Shown here: one piece after another, positions 56,002-64,000 of the stretch
Position numbering within the stretch: the stretch's first letter is position 1
How the letters are laid out: the number at the start of each line of letters is the position of its first letter
Origin: an uncultured Oscillibacter sp.
GTDB lineage: Bacteria > Bacillota > Clostridia > Oscillospirales > Oscillospiraceae
Direction of reading: 5' to 3'
DNA: 64,000 nucleotides
NCBI GenBank assembly: GCA_905200545.1
Contig: CAJKKQ010000011.1
Location: 16,952-80,951, forward strand
Notes under the pieces: generated by a model
What the model was told of the DNA's origin: nothing
The model's database searches: none
Seen by the model: the letters and a program-made list of their open reading frames with translations, nothing else
Position numbers and translations under genes: made by a program

Positions 56002-57414
56002 ATGGGATATTTGATTGCCATCAGTGTCTATCTGCTGGCACTGGTGATTTACGGACTTGTAATCGCCCACAAAAAGGTCAAGACGGCCGATGATATGGTG
56101 ACCGGCGGACACCGGATTCCCTTTATCATCCTGGTGGGCAGCCTGCTGGCTACCTGGTGCGGCGGCGGCGGTATTACCGGCTCCGCTGGCGTGGTGTATA
56201 CCGGCGGCCCCTGGGTGGGCGCCATCACTTTTGCCGCACCGCCTATCGGCATCATTTTGCTCTATTTTATTGCAGGAAAGGTTCGTAAGTCCAATAAGGT
56301 GACGGTGCCGGAGATCATGGAGGCCCGCTACGGCAAAGCCGCCAGCATCATCTCCGCCCTGTGCGTGATGCTGGCCTATGTGGGTGTGCTGGCTACCCAG
56401 CTCAAGGCCGCGGCGGACATCCTGGTGCTGCTGTGCAGCTCCAGCGGCGTGGAGCTCTCCCACGGCTTGGCTCTGACCATCTGCACGGTTGTGATCGTAG
56501 TGATCACCGTGGGCGGCGGCCTGGTGTCCGTGGCCTATTCCGATGCTGTCAGCGCCCTCATTATGATCGGCGGCTTTTTCCTGGCCATCCCCTTCCTCAT
56601 CAATGTGGCCAACAGTCAGGGACTGACGCTGCCGGAGGCCAAGACCACCATCACCGGCGGCATGTCCGGCGTGGAGATCCTGGGCTACTTCCTGCCCTCC
56701 TTGGCGCTGATGCTGGGCGATCAGAACATGCTCCAGCGCTTCGCTTCCGCAAAGAACAGCGATGAGGCGAAAAAGTCCAATATCGGCATGTTCATCGGCG
56801 AGATCCTGGTGGTGGCCAGCATCATTGCCCTGGTAACCCAGGCTGCCAAGCTCTATCCCACGCTGGAGACTCCCTCCAATGTCATTTTCCAGGTGGCGGT
56901 GGATTATCTGCCCCTGGCCTTCGGTGCTCTGGTGATGTGCGCCTGCATGGCCTTTATCGTCACCACGGCGGACAGCTATCTGCTTTCCTCCGCCACCAAC
57001 CTCACCAACGACATCTATGAAAAGTACATCCGCAAGGATGCCACAGACAAGCAGAAGATGTTGGTGCTGCGGGTGACCATTGTGGTCTTCAGCGCCATCG
57101 CCGTGGCTCTGACGCTGTATTTCCCCACCGTGCTGGCCCTGCAGATGACTGCTTACACCATGTACGGTGCGGCCATCACCCCTGCGATCCTGTTTGCCCT
57201 GTTCTCCAAGCGGGTGACCCCTGCCGCGGGTCTGGCAGGCATCATCGTGGGCGGACTTGCCACCATTGTGTGGACGCTGATGGGCACTCCCGGCGGTGTA
57301 CAGTGTGCCATCGTGGCAGTGCCGGCGTCGGTGATCGCCATTTTGCTGGTGAGCGCTGTCACCAAAAGCAGCGACCCCGCTCGGTCTCTGGATGCCCTTT
57401 ATACGGATAACTGA
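56002..57414 (+). CDS. Sodium:solute symporter (SSS family)
   Basis: This 470-residue protein has about 13 membrane segments. Typical SSS features are the N-terminal WCGGGGITGSAGVVYTGGPW, PEIMEARYGKAASII, SVAYSDAVSALIMIGGFF and DSYLLSSATNLTNDIYEKYI, with DQNMLQRFASAKN in the middle. It takes up a solute with Na+; its operon partners are peptidases, so an amino acid or small peptide is likely. AGGAGG precedes ATG 56002. Confidence 0.9.
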   Translation: MGYLIAISVYLLALVIYGLVIAHKKVKTADDMVTGGHRIPFIILVGSLLATWCGGGGITGSAGVVYTGGPWVGAITFAAPPIGIILLYFIAGKVRKSNKVTVPEIMEARYGKAASIISALCVMLAYVGVLATQLKAAADILVLLCSSSGVELSHGLALTICTVVIVVITVGGGLVSVAYSDAVSALIMIGGFFLAIPFLINVANSQGLTLPEAKTTITGGMSGVEILGYFLPSLALMLGDQNMLQRFASAKNSDEAKKSNIGMFIGEILVVASIIALVTQAAKLYPTLETPSNVIFQVAVDYLPLAFGALVMCACMAFIVTTADSYLLSSATNLTNDIYEKYIRKDATDKQKMLVLRVTIVVFSAIAVALTLYFPTVLALQMTAYTMYGAAITPAILFALFSKRVTPAAGLAGIIVGGLATIVWTLMGTPGGVQCAIVAVPASVIAILLVSAVTKSSDPARSLDALYTDN

Positions 57415-57419
57415 CCACA

Positions 57420-57447
57420 AGGGGCAGAAGGGATTCCTTCTGCCCCA
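57420..57447 (+). terminator. Hairpin between symporter and peptidase genes
   Basis: GGGGCAGAAGG pairs with CCTTCTGCCCC around ATT; little T follows. It may reduce but not stop read-through into the peptidases. Confidence 0.5.
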
Positions 57448-57495
57448 GTTCATTTGAATGATCATTTCTCATTTACAAAGAAAGGAAGATGCTGT

Positions 57496-58632
57496 ATGGA
57501 AGATCCGCGGATCCGCAAGCTGGCCCGGTTCCTGATCCGGGGCGCGGTAGAGCTGAAAGCAGGGGAGAAGATCCTCATTGAGCTTCACGGCAGCGAGACG
57601 GGACTGATGAAGGCCCTGGTGCAGGAGGCCTATGCTGTGGGAGGTAAGCCCTTCATCCACATTTTTGACTATGCCGTGGAGGGCGCTCTGGTCCAGGGGG
57701 CCGACGCGGAGCACATGGAGGAGATCGCCGCGTACGAGCTTGCCCGCATGAAAGACATGGATGCCTATATCGATATCCGGGCCACCACCAACATCAGCAT
57801 GTGGCACAACGTATCCGACGAAGCCCAGCGCCGTTATCGCCAGTACTATTGGGGACCCATCCACCTGGCGGAGCGCTGCAACCACACCAAGTGGTCCGTG
57901 CTGCGCTATCCCAATGACGCCATGGCCCAGCTGGCGGGTGTCTCCACGGAGGAGTACGAGGACTTCTACTTCAAGGCCTGCCTGGTGGACTATGAGAAGA
58001 TGGGCCGGGCTATGGAGCATCTGGAGGCGCTGATGGACAAGACGGACCGGGTGCGTATCGTTGCGCCTGGAACGGATATTTCTTTCTCCATCAAGGGGAT
58101 CCCAAGCTATGGGATGCACGGCAACCGCAACATTCCAGACGGCGAGATCTACACCGCTCCGGTGAAGGACTCCGTCAACGGCTATATTACCTATAACTGC
58201 CCCTCTCCCTACGACGGCTTCCTGTTCCGGGACGTGTATCTGGAGTTCAAGGACGGCAAGATCGTCAAGGCCACCAGCAACAATACCCCCTATATGAATG
58301 AGATCTTCGATATCGACGAGGGCGCCCGCTATATCGGCGAATTTGCCCTGGGCGTCAACCCCGTCATCAACCATCCCATCGGAGATATCCTCTTTGATGA
58401 GAAGATCGCCGGCAGCTTCCACCTGACCCCCGGCAACAGCTACGACAACACCTCCAACGGAAACCACTCCGCTGTCCACTGGGATCTCATCCAGATCCAG
58501 ACGCCGGAGTACGGCGGCGGTGAGATCTGGTTTGACGATGTGCTCATCCGCAAGGACGGCCGCTTTCTTCCGGAGGAGCTTCAGTGCCTGAACCCGGAAA
58601 ACCTGCTGGATGAAGATGGGGAGGCGCAGTGA
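57496..58632 (+). CDS. M29-family aminopeptidase
   Basis: This 378-residue protein has M29 (thermophilic aminopeptidase) features: IRGAVELKAGEKILIELHGSE, DAYIDIRATTNISMW, NIPDGEIYTAPVKDSVNG with the metal-binding Glu, and ELQCLNPENLL near the C-terminus, with GNHSAVHWDLIQI providing His/Asp ligands. It removes N-terminal residues from peptides in the cytosol. GAAAGGAAG precedes ATG 57496; the stop overlaps pepT by one base. Confidence 0.9.
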   Translation: MEDPRIRKLARFLIRGAVELKAGEKILIELHGSETGLMKALVQEAYAVGGKPFIHIFDYAVEGALVQGADAEHMEEIAAYELARMKDMDAYIDIRATTNISMWHNVSDEAQRRYRQYYWGPIHLAERCNHTKWSVLRYPNDAMAQLAGVSTEEYEDFYFKACLVDYEKMGRAMEHLEALMDKTDRVRIVAPGTDISFSIKGIPSYGMHGNRNIPDGEIYTAPVKDSVNGYITYNCPSPYDGFLFRDVYLEFKDGKIVKATSNNTPYMNEIFDIDEGARYIGEFALGVNPVINHPIGDILFDEKIAGSFHLTPGNSYDNTSNGNHSAVHWDLIQIQTPEYGGGEIWFDDVLIRKDGRFLPEELQCLNPENLLDEDGEAQ

Positions 58633-59885
58633 TGGATACCGTGGTCGACCGCCTGGTGCGGTATGCAAAAGTTTACAGCGAGAGCGACTATTATGGCCAG
58701 AGCGGTACCCCCAGCGCCCAGCGGGAATTCGATATGGCCAATCTCCTGGTGGAGGAGCTCCACGGCCTGGGCATCGACAATGCATTTGTGGATGAACACT
58801 GCTATGTCTACGCCTGGATCCCCGCCACGCCGGGGTACGAGCACCTGCCTGCCATCGGCCTCATCGCCCATATGGACACCACGCCGGATATGACGGGCAA
58901 GGATGTCAAGCCCCAGGTCCTGCACTATGAGGGTGGGGACTTGGTCCTCAACCGGGAACAGAATATCGTCATGGAGGCTGCCCGGTTCCCGGAGCTTGCC
59001 AAGTTCGTGGGTCAGGATCTGGTCTGCTCTGACGGCACCACACTGCTGGGAGCCGACGACAAGGCGGGCATCGCCATCATCCTCCAGGCGGTGGAGGAGC
59101 TGCTGGCGGAGGGAGCACCTCACGGAAAGATCTGCCTGGGCTTCACACCGGATGAGGAGATCGGCCGGGGCGCCAGCAACTTTGACGTGGCGGGCTTCGG
59201 CGCGGACTTTGCCTATACCCTGGACGGCGGGGACATCACGGACTACGAATACGAGACCTTCAACGCCGCCATGGCCACAGTGACGGTCCACGGCTTCAGC
59301 ATCCATCCCGGCACCGCCAAGGACAAGATGAAAAACGCCCTGCTGATTGCCATGGAGTTCAATGCCTTGCTACCCGTTCTGGAGACGCCGGGCCACACAG
59401 AGGGATATGAGGGCTTCTTCCACCTCCAGGAGCTGCACGGCAAGGTGGAGCAAGCAAAAATGGTTTACATCATTCGGGACCACAGTATGACCCGCTTCCA
59501 GGAGCGCAAAGCACTTTTCCGGAAGGCCGCGGAGGAAATGAACCGCCGCTATGGGGACGGTACCGTGGAAGCAGAGGTAGAGGATCAATATTACAACATG
59601 TATGAGGTTCTCAAGGACCGTATGGAGATCGTTGCACTGGCAGAGGAGGCCATGCGGGCGGCAGGTGTCGATAACCCCACCCACTCTCCCATCCGGGGCG
59701 GCACCGACGGGTGCATGCTGACCTACAAGGGACTGCTGTGTCCCAATCTTCCCAGCGGCGGCCATAACGCCCATGGACGGTTCGAGTTCGCCCCGGTGGA
59801 ATCCCTGAAGACCGGTGTGCGGACCGTGAAGGCCCTGGTCTCCCCGGAGCTGCTGGAGCAGGTTATTTTGAAAAAGGAGTGCTGA
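58632..59885 (+). CDS. pepT: Peptidase T (tripeptide aminopeptidase, M20B)
   Basis: A 417-residue zinc dipeptidase-like enzyme: LIAHMDTTPDM (first metal His/Asp), TTLLGADDKAGIA (bridging Asp), GFTPDEEIGRGA (catalytic and metal Glu), YTLDGGDIT and HGFSIHPGTAKDKM, then GGTDGCMLTYKGLLCPNLPSGGHNAHG. It releases the N-terminal residue of tripeptides. Start ATG 58632 in TGATG with the previous stop; GTG 58629 also possible. Confidence 0.94.
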   Translation: MDTVVDRLVRYAKVYSESDYYGQSGTPSAQREFDMANLLVEELHGLGIDNAFVDEHCYVYAWIPATPGYEHLPAIGLIAHMDTTPDMTGKDVKPQVLHYEGGDLVLNREQNIVMEAARFPELAKFVGQDLVCSDGTTLLGADDKAGIAIILQAVEELLAEGAPHGKICLGFTPDEEIGRGASNFDVAGFGADFAYTLDGGDITDYEYETFNAAMATVTVHGFSIHPGTAKDKMKNALLIAMEFNALLPVLETPGHTEGYEGFFHLQELHGKVEQAKMVYIIRDHSMTRFQERKALFRKAAEEMNRRYGDGTVEAEVEDQYYNMYEVLKDRMEIVALAEEAMRAAGVDNPTHSPIRGGTDGCMLTYKGLLCPNLPSGGHNAHGRFEFAPVESLKTGVRTVKALVSPELLEQVILKKEC

Positions 59886-60964
59886 TGGGTATGTATGAAG
59901 CGCGGATCCAGCGGGTGCTGGCGGCTATGAAAGCCATGGGACTGGAGCAGATGATCGTCTCTGATCCCGACAGTATCTGGTATCTGACGGGCTACTATGT
60001 GTATCCCTTTGAACGGATGCTGGTTTTGTACCTGCGAAGCGACGGGAACCACATCCTGTTTTTGAATAAGCTCTTCCCGGTGCCGGAAGCCCCCTATGAG
60101 CAGGTGTGGTTCTCCGATACGGATGACTACCTTTCCAAGCTGGCGGAGCGGGTGGACGGCAATGCACCCCTTGGCATTGACAAGGACTGGCCTGCCCGGT
60201 TCCTGCTGCCGCTGATGGCGGCGCATCCCTGCTGCCGCTGTGTGGTGGCTTCCGACTGCGTGGACGATGTGCGTGCCTGCAAAGACGAGACGGAACGTCA
60301 GCTGATGCGGGCTGCCTCCCGCATCAACGACACCGTCATGGAGCGGGCTGCTGCGTTCATGCGGGAAGGCGTCACGGAGCGGGAAGTGGCCGATTATATC
60401 AACGCCCAGTATGCGGCGGAGGGCTGCGACGCTGCGGCTTTCCAGACCATCGTCTCCTTCGGCGCCCATGCGGCGGATCCCCATCATGAGGCGGATCAGA
60501 CCCCCTTGAAGGCCGGTGATTGTATTGTCATCGACATGGGCTGCCGGAAGGACCGCTACTGTTCCGACATGACCCGCACCTTCTTCTGCGGGGAGCCGGA
60601 TCCCAAGTACGCGGCCATTCACGATCTGGTGCGGGAGGCCAATGAGATCGCCGAGTCCCTGATCCGGCCCGGTGTGCCCCTGTGTGAGCTGGATAAGGCG
60701 GCCCGGGATCATATTGCTGCCGCAGGCTATGGGGAGTATTTCACCCACCGCCTGGGCCACTTTATCGGCCAGACAGACCACGAGAAGGGGGACGTCAGTG
60801 GTACCAATACCAAGACGGCCCAGCCGGGTATGATCTTCTCCATTGAGCCTGGCGTGTACTTGCCTGGAGAATTCGGCGTCCGGGTGGAAGATCTGGTACT
60901 GGTAACGGAAGATGGCTGTGAGATTTTGAACCACGTGGACAAGCACTGGCGGACTGTGGGTTGA
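59885..60964 (+). CDS. M24-family Xaa-Pro dipeptidase/aminopeptidase
   Basis: A 359-residue enzyme with a creatinase-like N-terminal domain (to about 125) and a pita-bread domain with the five metal ligands: IVIDMGCRKDRYCSDMTRTF (two Asp), HRLGHFIGQTDHE (His), MIFSIEPGVYLPGEFG (Glu) and GVRVEDLVLV (Glu). It cleaves Xaa-Pro bonds. AAAGGAG precedes ATG 59885. Last gene of the symporter/M29/pepT operon. Confidence 0.93.
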   Translation: MGMYEARIQRVLAAMKAMGLEQMIVSDPDSIWYLTGYYVYPFERMLVLYLRSDGNHILFLNKLFPVPEAPYEQVWFSDTDDYLSKLAERVDGNAPLGIDKDWPARFLLPLMAAHPCCRCVVASDCVDDVRACKDETERQLMRAASRINDTVMERAAAFMREGVTEREVADYINAQYAAEGCDAAAFQTIVSFGAHAADPHHEADQTPLKAGDCIVIDMGCRKDRYCSDMTRTFFCGEPDPKYAAIHDLVREANEIAESLIRPGVPLCELDKAARDHIAAAGYGEYFTHRLGHFIGQTDHEKGDVSGTNTKTAQPGMIFSIEPGVYLPGEFGVRVEDLVLVTEDGCEILNHVDKHWRTVG

Positions 60965-60982
60965 GAGGCCTGCCCGCTGACA

Positions 60983-61024
60983 GAAAAAGGAGCACCTCCG
61001 CCCGATTGGGCAGAGGTGCTTTCT
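60983..61024. terminator. Bidirectional terminator after the peptidase operon
   Basis: AGCACCTC..GCCC and GGGC..GAGGTGCT pair around GATT, with T-rich runs on both strands, between converging genes. Confidence 0.75.
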
Positions 61025-61809
61025 TAATATTGATGAATGGCCCGCACCGCTTCTTGTGTAGTGTTTTTCGGATAGAGCTCAAAGCCGATGAGACCCCGAT
61101 ACCCGATTTCCTCCAGACAGGAGAAGATCCGGTGGTAGTTGATCTCTCCGGTGCCCGGCTCATGGCGGCCGGGGGCGTCGGCCACGTGAACATGGCCCAG
61201 CTGGCTTCCGCAGGCCCGGAGGTGGCCGCACAGGTCACCCTCCTGAAGCTGCATGTGGTAGACATCAAAGAGCATTTTCAAAAGAGGAGAGCCTACCATG
61301 GCAGTCAATTCCGCGGCGGTTTGTGAGGAGGTGAGAAAATTCCCCGGGTGATCCGTGACGGTGTTCAGCGGCTCCAGATTCATCCGGATGCCGGTAGCCT
61401 CCGCCAGTTTGGCACAGGCGCAGAGCCCATCATACAGGGTGACCAGCTTTACGGCGGCAGAGAGGCCGTCACAGCGATCCGCAACCATGCCGCCGGGGCC
61501 CAGAGCGTTGGAATGGATGGTGAGGCTCCTGGCTCCAATTTGCCGGGCCGTCTCTGCTGACCGGTGGAGAAATTCCTGATAGGCAGTCCTGTGAGCGGGA
61601 TTTACCAGGGAATAGGAGGCATCCCCGTTGAAAGCGGCGATCCCTACACCGGCACGTTCTGCCGCTTCTTGGACAGCACTCAGATCCTTGTCCTCCCAGC
61701 TCCAGAACTCCACAAAAGGAAATCCGTCCGCTGCGGCGGCCTGGAAGCGCTCCAAAAAGGGGAGTTCCTGATACATACACTCAATACAGGCGGATTTTTG
61801 CAGGGTCAC
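61024..61809 (-). CDS. TIM-barrel sugar isomerase, hydroxypyruvate-isomerase-like
   Basis: This 261-residue xylose-isomerase-like barrel shows FPFVEFWSWEDKD, IHSNALGPGG, MNLEPLNTVTDHPG (metal Glu), MLFDVYHMQLQEGDL (Asp/His), QLGHVHVADAPGRHEPGTGEINY and GLIGFELYPKNTTQEA (Glu). The pattern resembles hydroxypyruvate isomerase Hyi and related epimerases; exact substrate unknown. It stands alone and converges on the peptidase operon. Confidence 0.85.
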   Translation of the reverse strand: MTLQKSACIECMYQELPFLERFQAAAADGFPFVEFWSWEDKDLSAVQEAAERAGVGIAAFNGDASYSLVNPAHRTAYQEFLHRSAETARQIGARSLTIHSNALGPGGMVADRCDGLSAAVKLVTLYDGLCACAKLAEATGIRMNLEPLNTVTDHPGNFLTSSQTAAELTAMVGSPLLKMLFDVYHMQLQEGDLCGHLRACGSQLGHVHVADAPGRHEPGTGEINYHRIFSCLEEIGYRGLIGFELYPKNTTQEAVRAIHQY

Positions 61810-62045
61810 AGTGCCTCACGCTCCTTTGTCCGGCATGAAACAGGCCGGAGATCAGTTTCATTTTGGCAGGAGAGGGTGAAATTGTCAATGATGAGTGGGA
61901 TTCAAGCTGAAAAAGATTTGCGAGAGAGGCGGAAGTGATGGTACTGCTGCGCAGCTTCAGGAAGAACAGACTACGCTTTGCGTTTGAGGCGGCAGAGCCC
62001 AAATCGGCTCCGTAAGAATCAACTGCGGGAGAGAGCAGGGGCAGT

Positions 62046-62083
62046 GTGCAAAGAGGAAGCCGGTGCCCGGCACCGGCTTCCTC
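62046..62083 (-). terminator. Terminator of the DtxR-like gene
   Basis: GAGGAAGCCGGTG/CACCGGCTTCCTC stem; minus-strand continuation TCTTTGC. Placed 33 bases after the stop of the regulator. Confidence 0.65.
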
Positions 62084-62115
62084 TCAGACATAGAATAGAT
62101 CAGTTGCAAGACCTC

Positions 62116-62517
62116 TCAGATGGAGGCCGGGGGATCTCCGGAGGCATTTTGCTCCGTACGCTCTACAAACTCCTTCAGACGGGAGAACGTCTCATCACTG
62201 AGGTCGTGCTCCACCTTACAAGCATCTTCTGCTGCTACAGCGGGATCCACACCCAGTAGGACAAAAAAGCGGGTAATGGTCTTATGACGTCCGTAGATCC
62301 GGCTGGCGATCTCCAGTCCGCTTTCGTTGAGCGTGATGCTTCCGTCGGTATCCATGGAGATATAGCCGCTCTCCCGCAGCTTTTTCATGGCAATGCTGAC
62401 ACTGGGCTTGGAATATCCCAGTTCATTGACCACATCGATGGATCGAACCTGACCGCGCCGCTCCCGCAGAACCAGGATGGATTCCAGATAATCCTCAGCA
62501 GATTCATGAATGACCAC
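62116..62517 (-). CDS. DtxR/MntR-family metal-dependent regulator
   Basis: A 133-residue protein with the family start ESAEDYLESILVLRER, helix-turn-helix SIDVVNELGYSKPSVSIAMKKLRESGYI (about 26-53) and dimerisation/metal region HKTITRFFVLLGVDPAVAAEDACKVEHDLSDE (about 78-109) with His, Glu and Cys ligands. It lacks the SH3-like third domain, like MntR. The Cys in DACKVEH suggests iron rather than manganese sensing, by analogy only. No target gene is adjacent. Confidence 0.88.
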   Translation of the reverse strand: MVIHESAEDYLESILVLRERRGQVRSIDVVNELGYSKPSVSIAMKKLRESGYISMDTDGSITLNESGLEIASRIYGRHKTITRFFVLLGVDPAVAAEDACKVEHDLSDETFSRLKEFVERTEQNASGDPPASI

Positions 62518-62657
62518 GTGCGGTCACCTCCTTCATACAAGAGATATCCTTATGTTAACAAGAATACGACTGGAATGCAAGCCGATTTTACGGGAAGAAG
62601 CCCTTGCAATCAGAAAAGAAAGTTTGTAGAATGCAGGGAGAAAGGATGCGATCATAG

Positions 62658-63722
62658 GTGAAGAAGAGAATCTGGCTGGGAGCCCTTTTGGCGATTCCGG
62701 TACTGGCGGTGCTGGGTTACGTAGGTTATGCCGAGGCGGCGTACTACCGGCTGGAAGACAGGCTGGCGCTGGATGTGGATCATCAACAGGGGGACCAGGC
62801 GCAGCCGGATACGGAGTATACGCTCCTGTCCTATAATGTGGGATTTTTGGCGTACAGCGCCGATTACAGCTTCTTTATGGACGGGGGAGAGGAATCCCGG
62901 GCCAGAGATCCCCAGGCGGTGGAGGCCAACGGCCAGGGGGTACTGGAGACTGTCCGGGAAGTATCTCCGGATTATCTCTTCATGCAGGAAGTGGATGTGG
63001 ATGCTACCCGCTCCTGGCATATCGATGAGGTGGAACTGCTGACAGGGGAACTGGCGGACTATAATCGGATTTTTGCGCAGAACTATGATTCCCCCTATCT
63101 CTTCTGGCCTTTAACGGAGCCGCACGGGGCGTCTCGCTCCGGAATCGTGACGCTCTCCCGCTGCCGAGTGGAGAGCGCTCTGCGGCGCAGTCTTCCGGTG
63201 GAGACAGGGTTTTCCAAATTCCTGGATCTTGATCGCTGTTACAGCGTCTCCCGGGTACCGGTGAGCAATGGGCGGGAACTGTGCCTTTATAATGTCCATC
63301 TCTCTGCCTATACCACTGACGGCTCCATTGCAACCGAGCAGCTGGCCATGCTGCTGGAGGATATGGAGGAGGAGTACCGGTCCGGAAATTATGTGATCTG
63401 CGGAGGAGATTTCAACAAGGATCTTCTGGGGGATTCCGGCAGTATATTCGGAGTTTCCGGAGAGGCATATACCTGGGCCCAGCCTTTCCCTGAAGAGTTA
63501 GTACCGGAGGGAATTTCCCTGACAGCCCCACTGGATGAAGAACACCCGATCCCCTCCTGCCGCAATGCGGACAAGGCATATGACCCGGAAACATCCCTTG
63601 TCCTGACAGTAGACGGCTTTCTGGTATCGGATAATGTGGAAGTGACCGGCGCGCAGGTGGTGGATACCGGGTTTGCCTGGTCTGACCACAATCCGGTAAA
63701 GCTGGTTTTCCGGCTGACGTAA
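62658..63722 (+). CDS. Membrane-anchored endonuclease/exonuclease/phosphatase-family protein
   Basis: This 354-residue protein has an N-terminal membrane anchor (IWLGALLAIPVLAVLGYVGY) and an EEP domain: LLSYNVGFLAY (about 52), DYLFMQEVDVDATRS (metal Glu, about 105), CLYNVHLSAYT, VICGGDFNKDLLG (D-x-N, about 255) and FAWSDHNPVKLVF (catalytic Asp-His, near the end). Such proteins hydrolyse phosphodiesters in nucleic acids, phosphoinositides or sphingomyelin; substrate unknown. Start GTG 62658. Confidence 0.85.
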   Translation: MKKRIWLGALLAIPVLAVLGYVGYAEAAYYRLEDRLALDVDHQQGDQAQPDTEYTLLSYNVGFLAYSADYSFFMDGGEESRARDPQAVEANGQGVLETVREVSPDYLFMQEVDVDATRSWHIDEVELLTGELADYNRIFAQNYDSPYLFWPLTEPHGASRSGIVTLSRCRVESALRRSLPVETGFSKFLDLDRCYSVSRVPVSNGRELCLYNVHLSAYTTDGSIATEQLAMLLEDMEEEYRSGNYVICGGDFNKDLLGDSGSIFGVSGEAYTWAQPFPEELVPEGISLTAPLDEEHPIPSCRNADKAYDPETSLVLTVDGFLVSDNVEVTGAQVVDTGFAWSDHNPVKLVFRLT

Positions 63723-63766
63723 TACTTGGTGCCCTTAAAAAATTTTAGAAAAATCGAAAAATGGTG

Positions 63767-63795
63767 TTGACATTTTAAGCTGTGCTTGCTATACT
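63767..63795 (+). promoter_or_regulatory. Promoter of the tRNA-Ala genes
   Basis: TTGACA (63767-63772) and TATACT (63790-63795), 17-base spacing, 53 bases before the first tRNA-Ala. Confidence 0.8.
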
Positions 63796-63848
63796 AAATC
63801 CTGTTCTGACGCGGTGAACAAAAACACTGCTGAAAAGAAACAGAATAT

Positions 63849-63924
63849 GGGGGTATAGCTCAGCTGGGAGAGCGCTTGACTGGCAGTCAAGAGGTCAGCG
63901 GTTCGATCCCGCTTATCTCCACCA
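63849..63924 (+). tRNA. tRNA-Ala(GGC)
   Basis: Acceptor GGGGGTA/TATCTCC (with two G-U pairs), D-arm GCTCAGCTGGGAGAGC, anticodon arm CTTGA-CTGGCAG-TCAAG (anticodon GGC), T-arm GGTTCGATCCC and encoded CCA. Confidence 0.92.
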
Positions 63925-63946
63925 ACGAAAACTGAATATGGTATGT

Positions 63947-64000
63947 GGGGGTATAGCTCAGCTGGGAGAGCGCTTGACTGGCAGTCAAGAGGTCAGCGGT
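63947..64000 (+). tRNA. tRNA-Ala(GGC), second copy (partial)
   Basis: Identical to the first 54 bases of the tRNA-Ala at 63849, including anticodon GGC; cut by the window end. The spacer is 22 bases. Confidence 0.88.

Overview
The window is chromosomal DNA from a GC-rich, Gram-positive-type anaerobic Firmicute. The family is an inference, most likely a gut clostridium of the Oscillospiraceae type. Supporting genes are a 2-hydroxyacyl-CoA dehydratase/activase pair, a ThrE-type exporter split into two proteins, a peptide/amino-acid utilisation operon, AGGAGG ribosome binding sites and TTGACA-17-TATAAT promoters.

Layout: 1-2.85 kb (minus) carries the dehydratase subunits and an activase joined in one frame, cut by the window edge. 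3.1-10.6 kb holds housekeeping and accessory genes: a decayed MFS transporter beside its MarR regulator, a TetR regulator divergent from a small gene and an ABC-class ATPase, a YcxB-like protein, a DnaQ-like exonuclease and a Nudix hydrolase. 10.8-12.3 kb has two phage-type genes separated by a G-rich degenerate repeat. 13-14.4 kb is an ECF sigma factor with a membrane partner. 14.6-16.0 kb is a DUF4417 protein. tRNA-Pro, tRNA-Ser(TGA) and tRNA-Ser(GCT) follow.

From about 16.57 to 54.56 kb lies a complete-looking siphovirus-type prophage of about 38 kb in tRNA-Ser(GCT). It has a leftward lysogeny block (CI/LexA-like repressor, lipoprotein, HsdR_N-like nuclease, integrase) and a rightward early block (Cro-like and other regulators, initiator with iterons inside its gene, DnaB, ParA, ParB, SSB, many small genes). 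Next come an HUH-type replication protein divergent from a three-gene leftward micro-operon, an HNH nuclease, a probable cos region and a methyltransferase. HK97-type packaging, head and tail genes follow, including a -1 frameshift tail chaperone, then fibres, holin and a multi-domain lysin. Just inside the right attachment site is a low-GC cassette read as a HicA-HicB-SecB-like toxin-antitoxin-chaperone (TAC) system, bracketed by a duplicated 3' end of the lysin gene.

The strongest unexplained signal is a 17-bp palindrome, GTGTCCGAWTCGGACAC, found ten times across the prophage and seen nowhere else in the window. It lies between genes or in protein linkers, where it encodes V-S-(D/E)-S-D-T. 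The repressor control region uses a different, AT-rich inverted repeat. Because the phage encodes ParA and ParB, I propose a dispersed parS-like centromere, as in phage-plasmids, over repressor stoperators.

Right of the prophage (54.6-64 kb) are ThrE halves, a sodium:solute symporter with three peptidases in one operon, a TIM-barrel isomerase, a DtxR/MntR-like regulator, a membrane-anchored EEP-family protein and two tandem tRNA-Ala(GGC) genes, the last cut by the window edge. All identifications are from reading motifs by eye; no database search was run.
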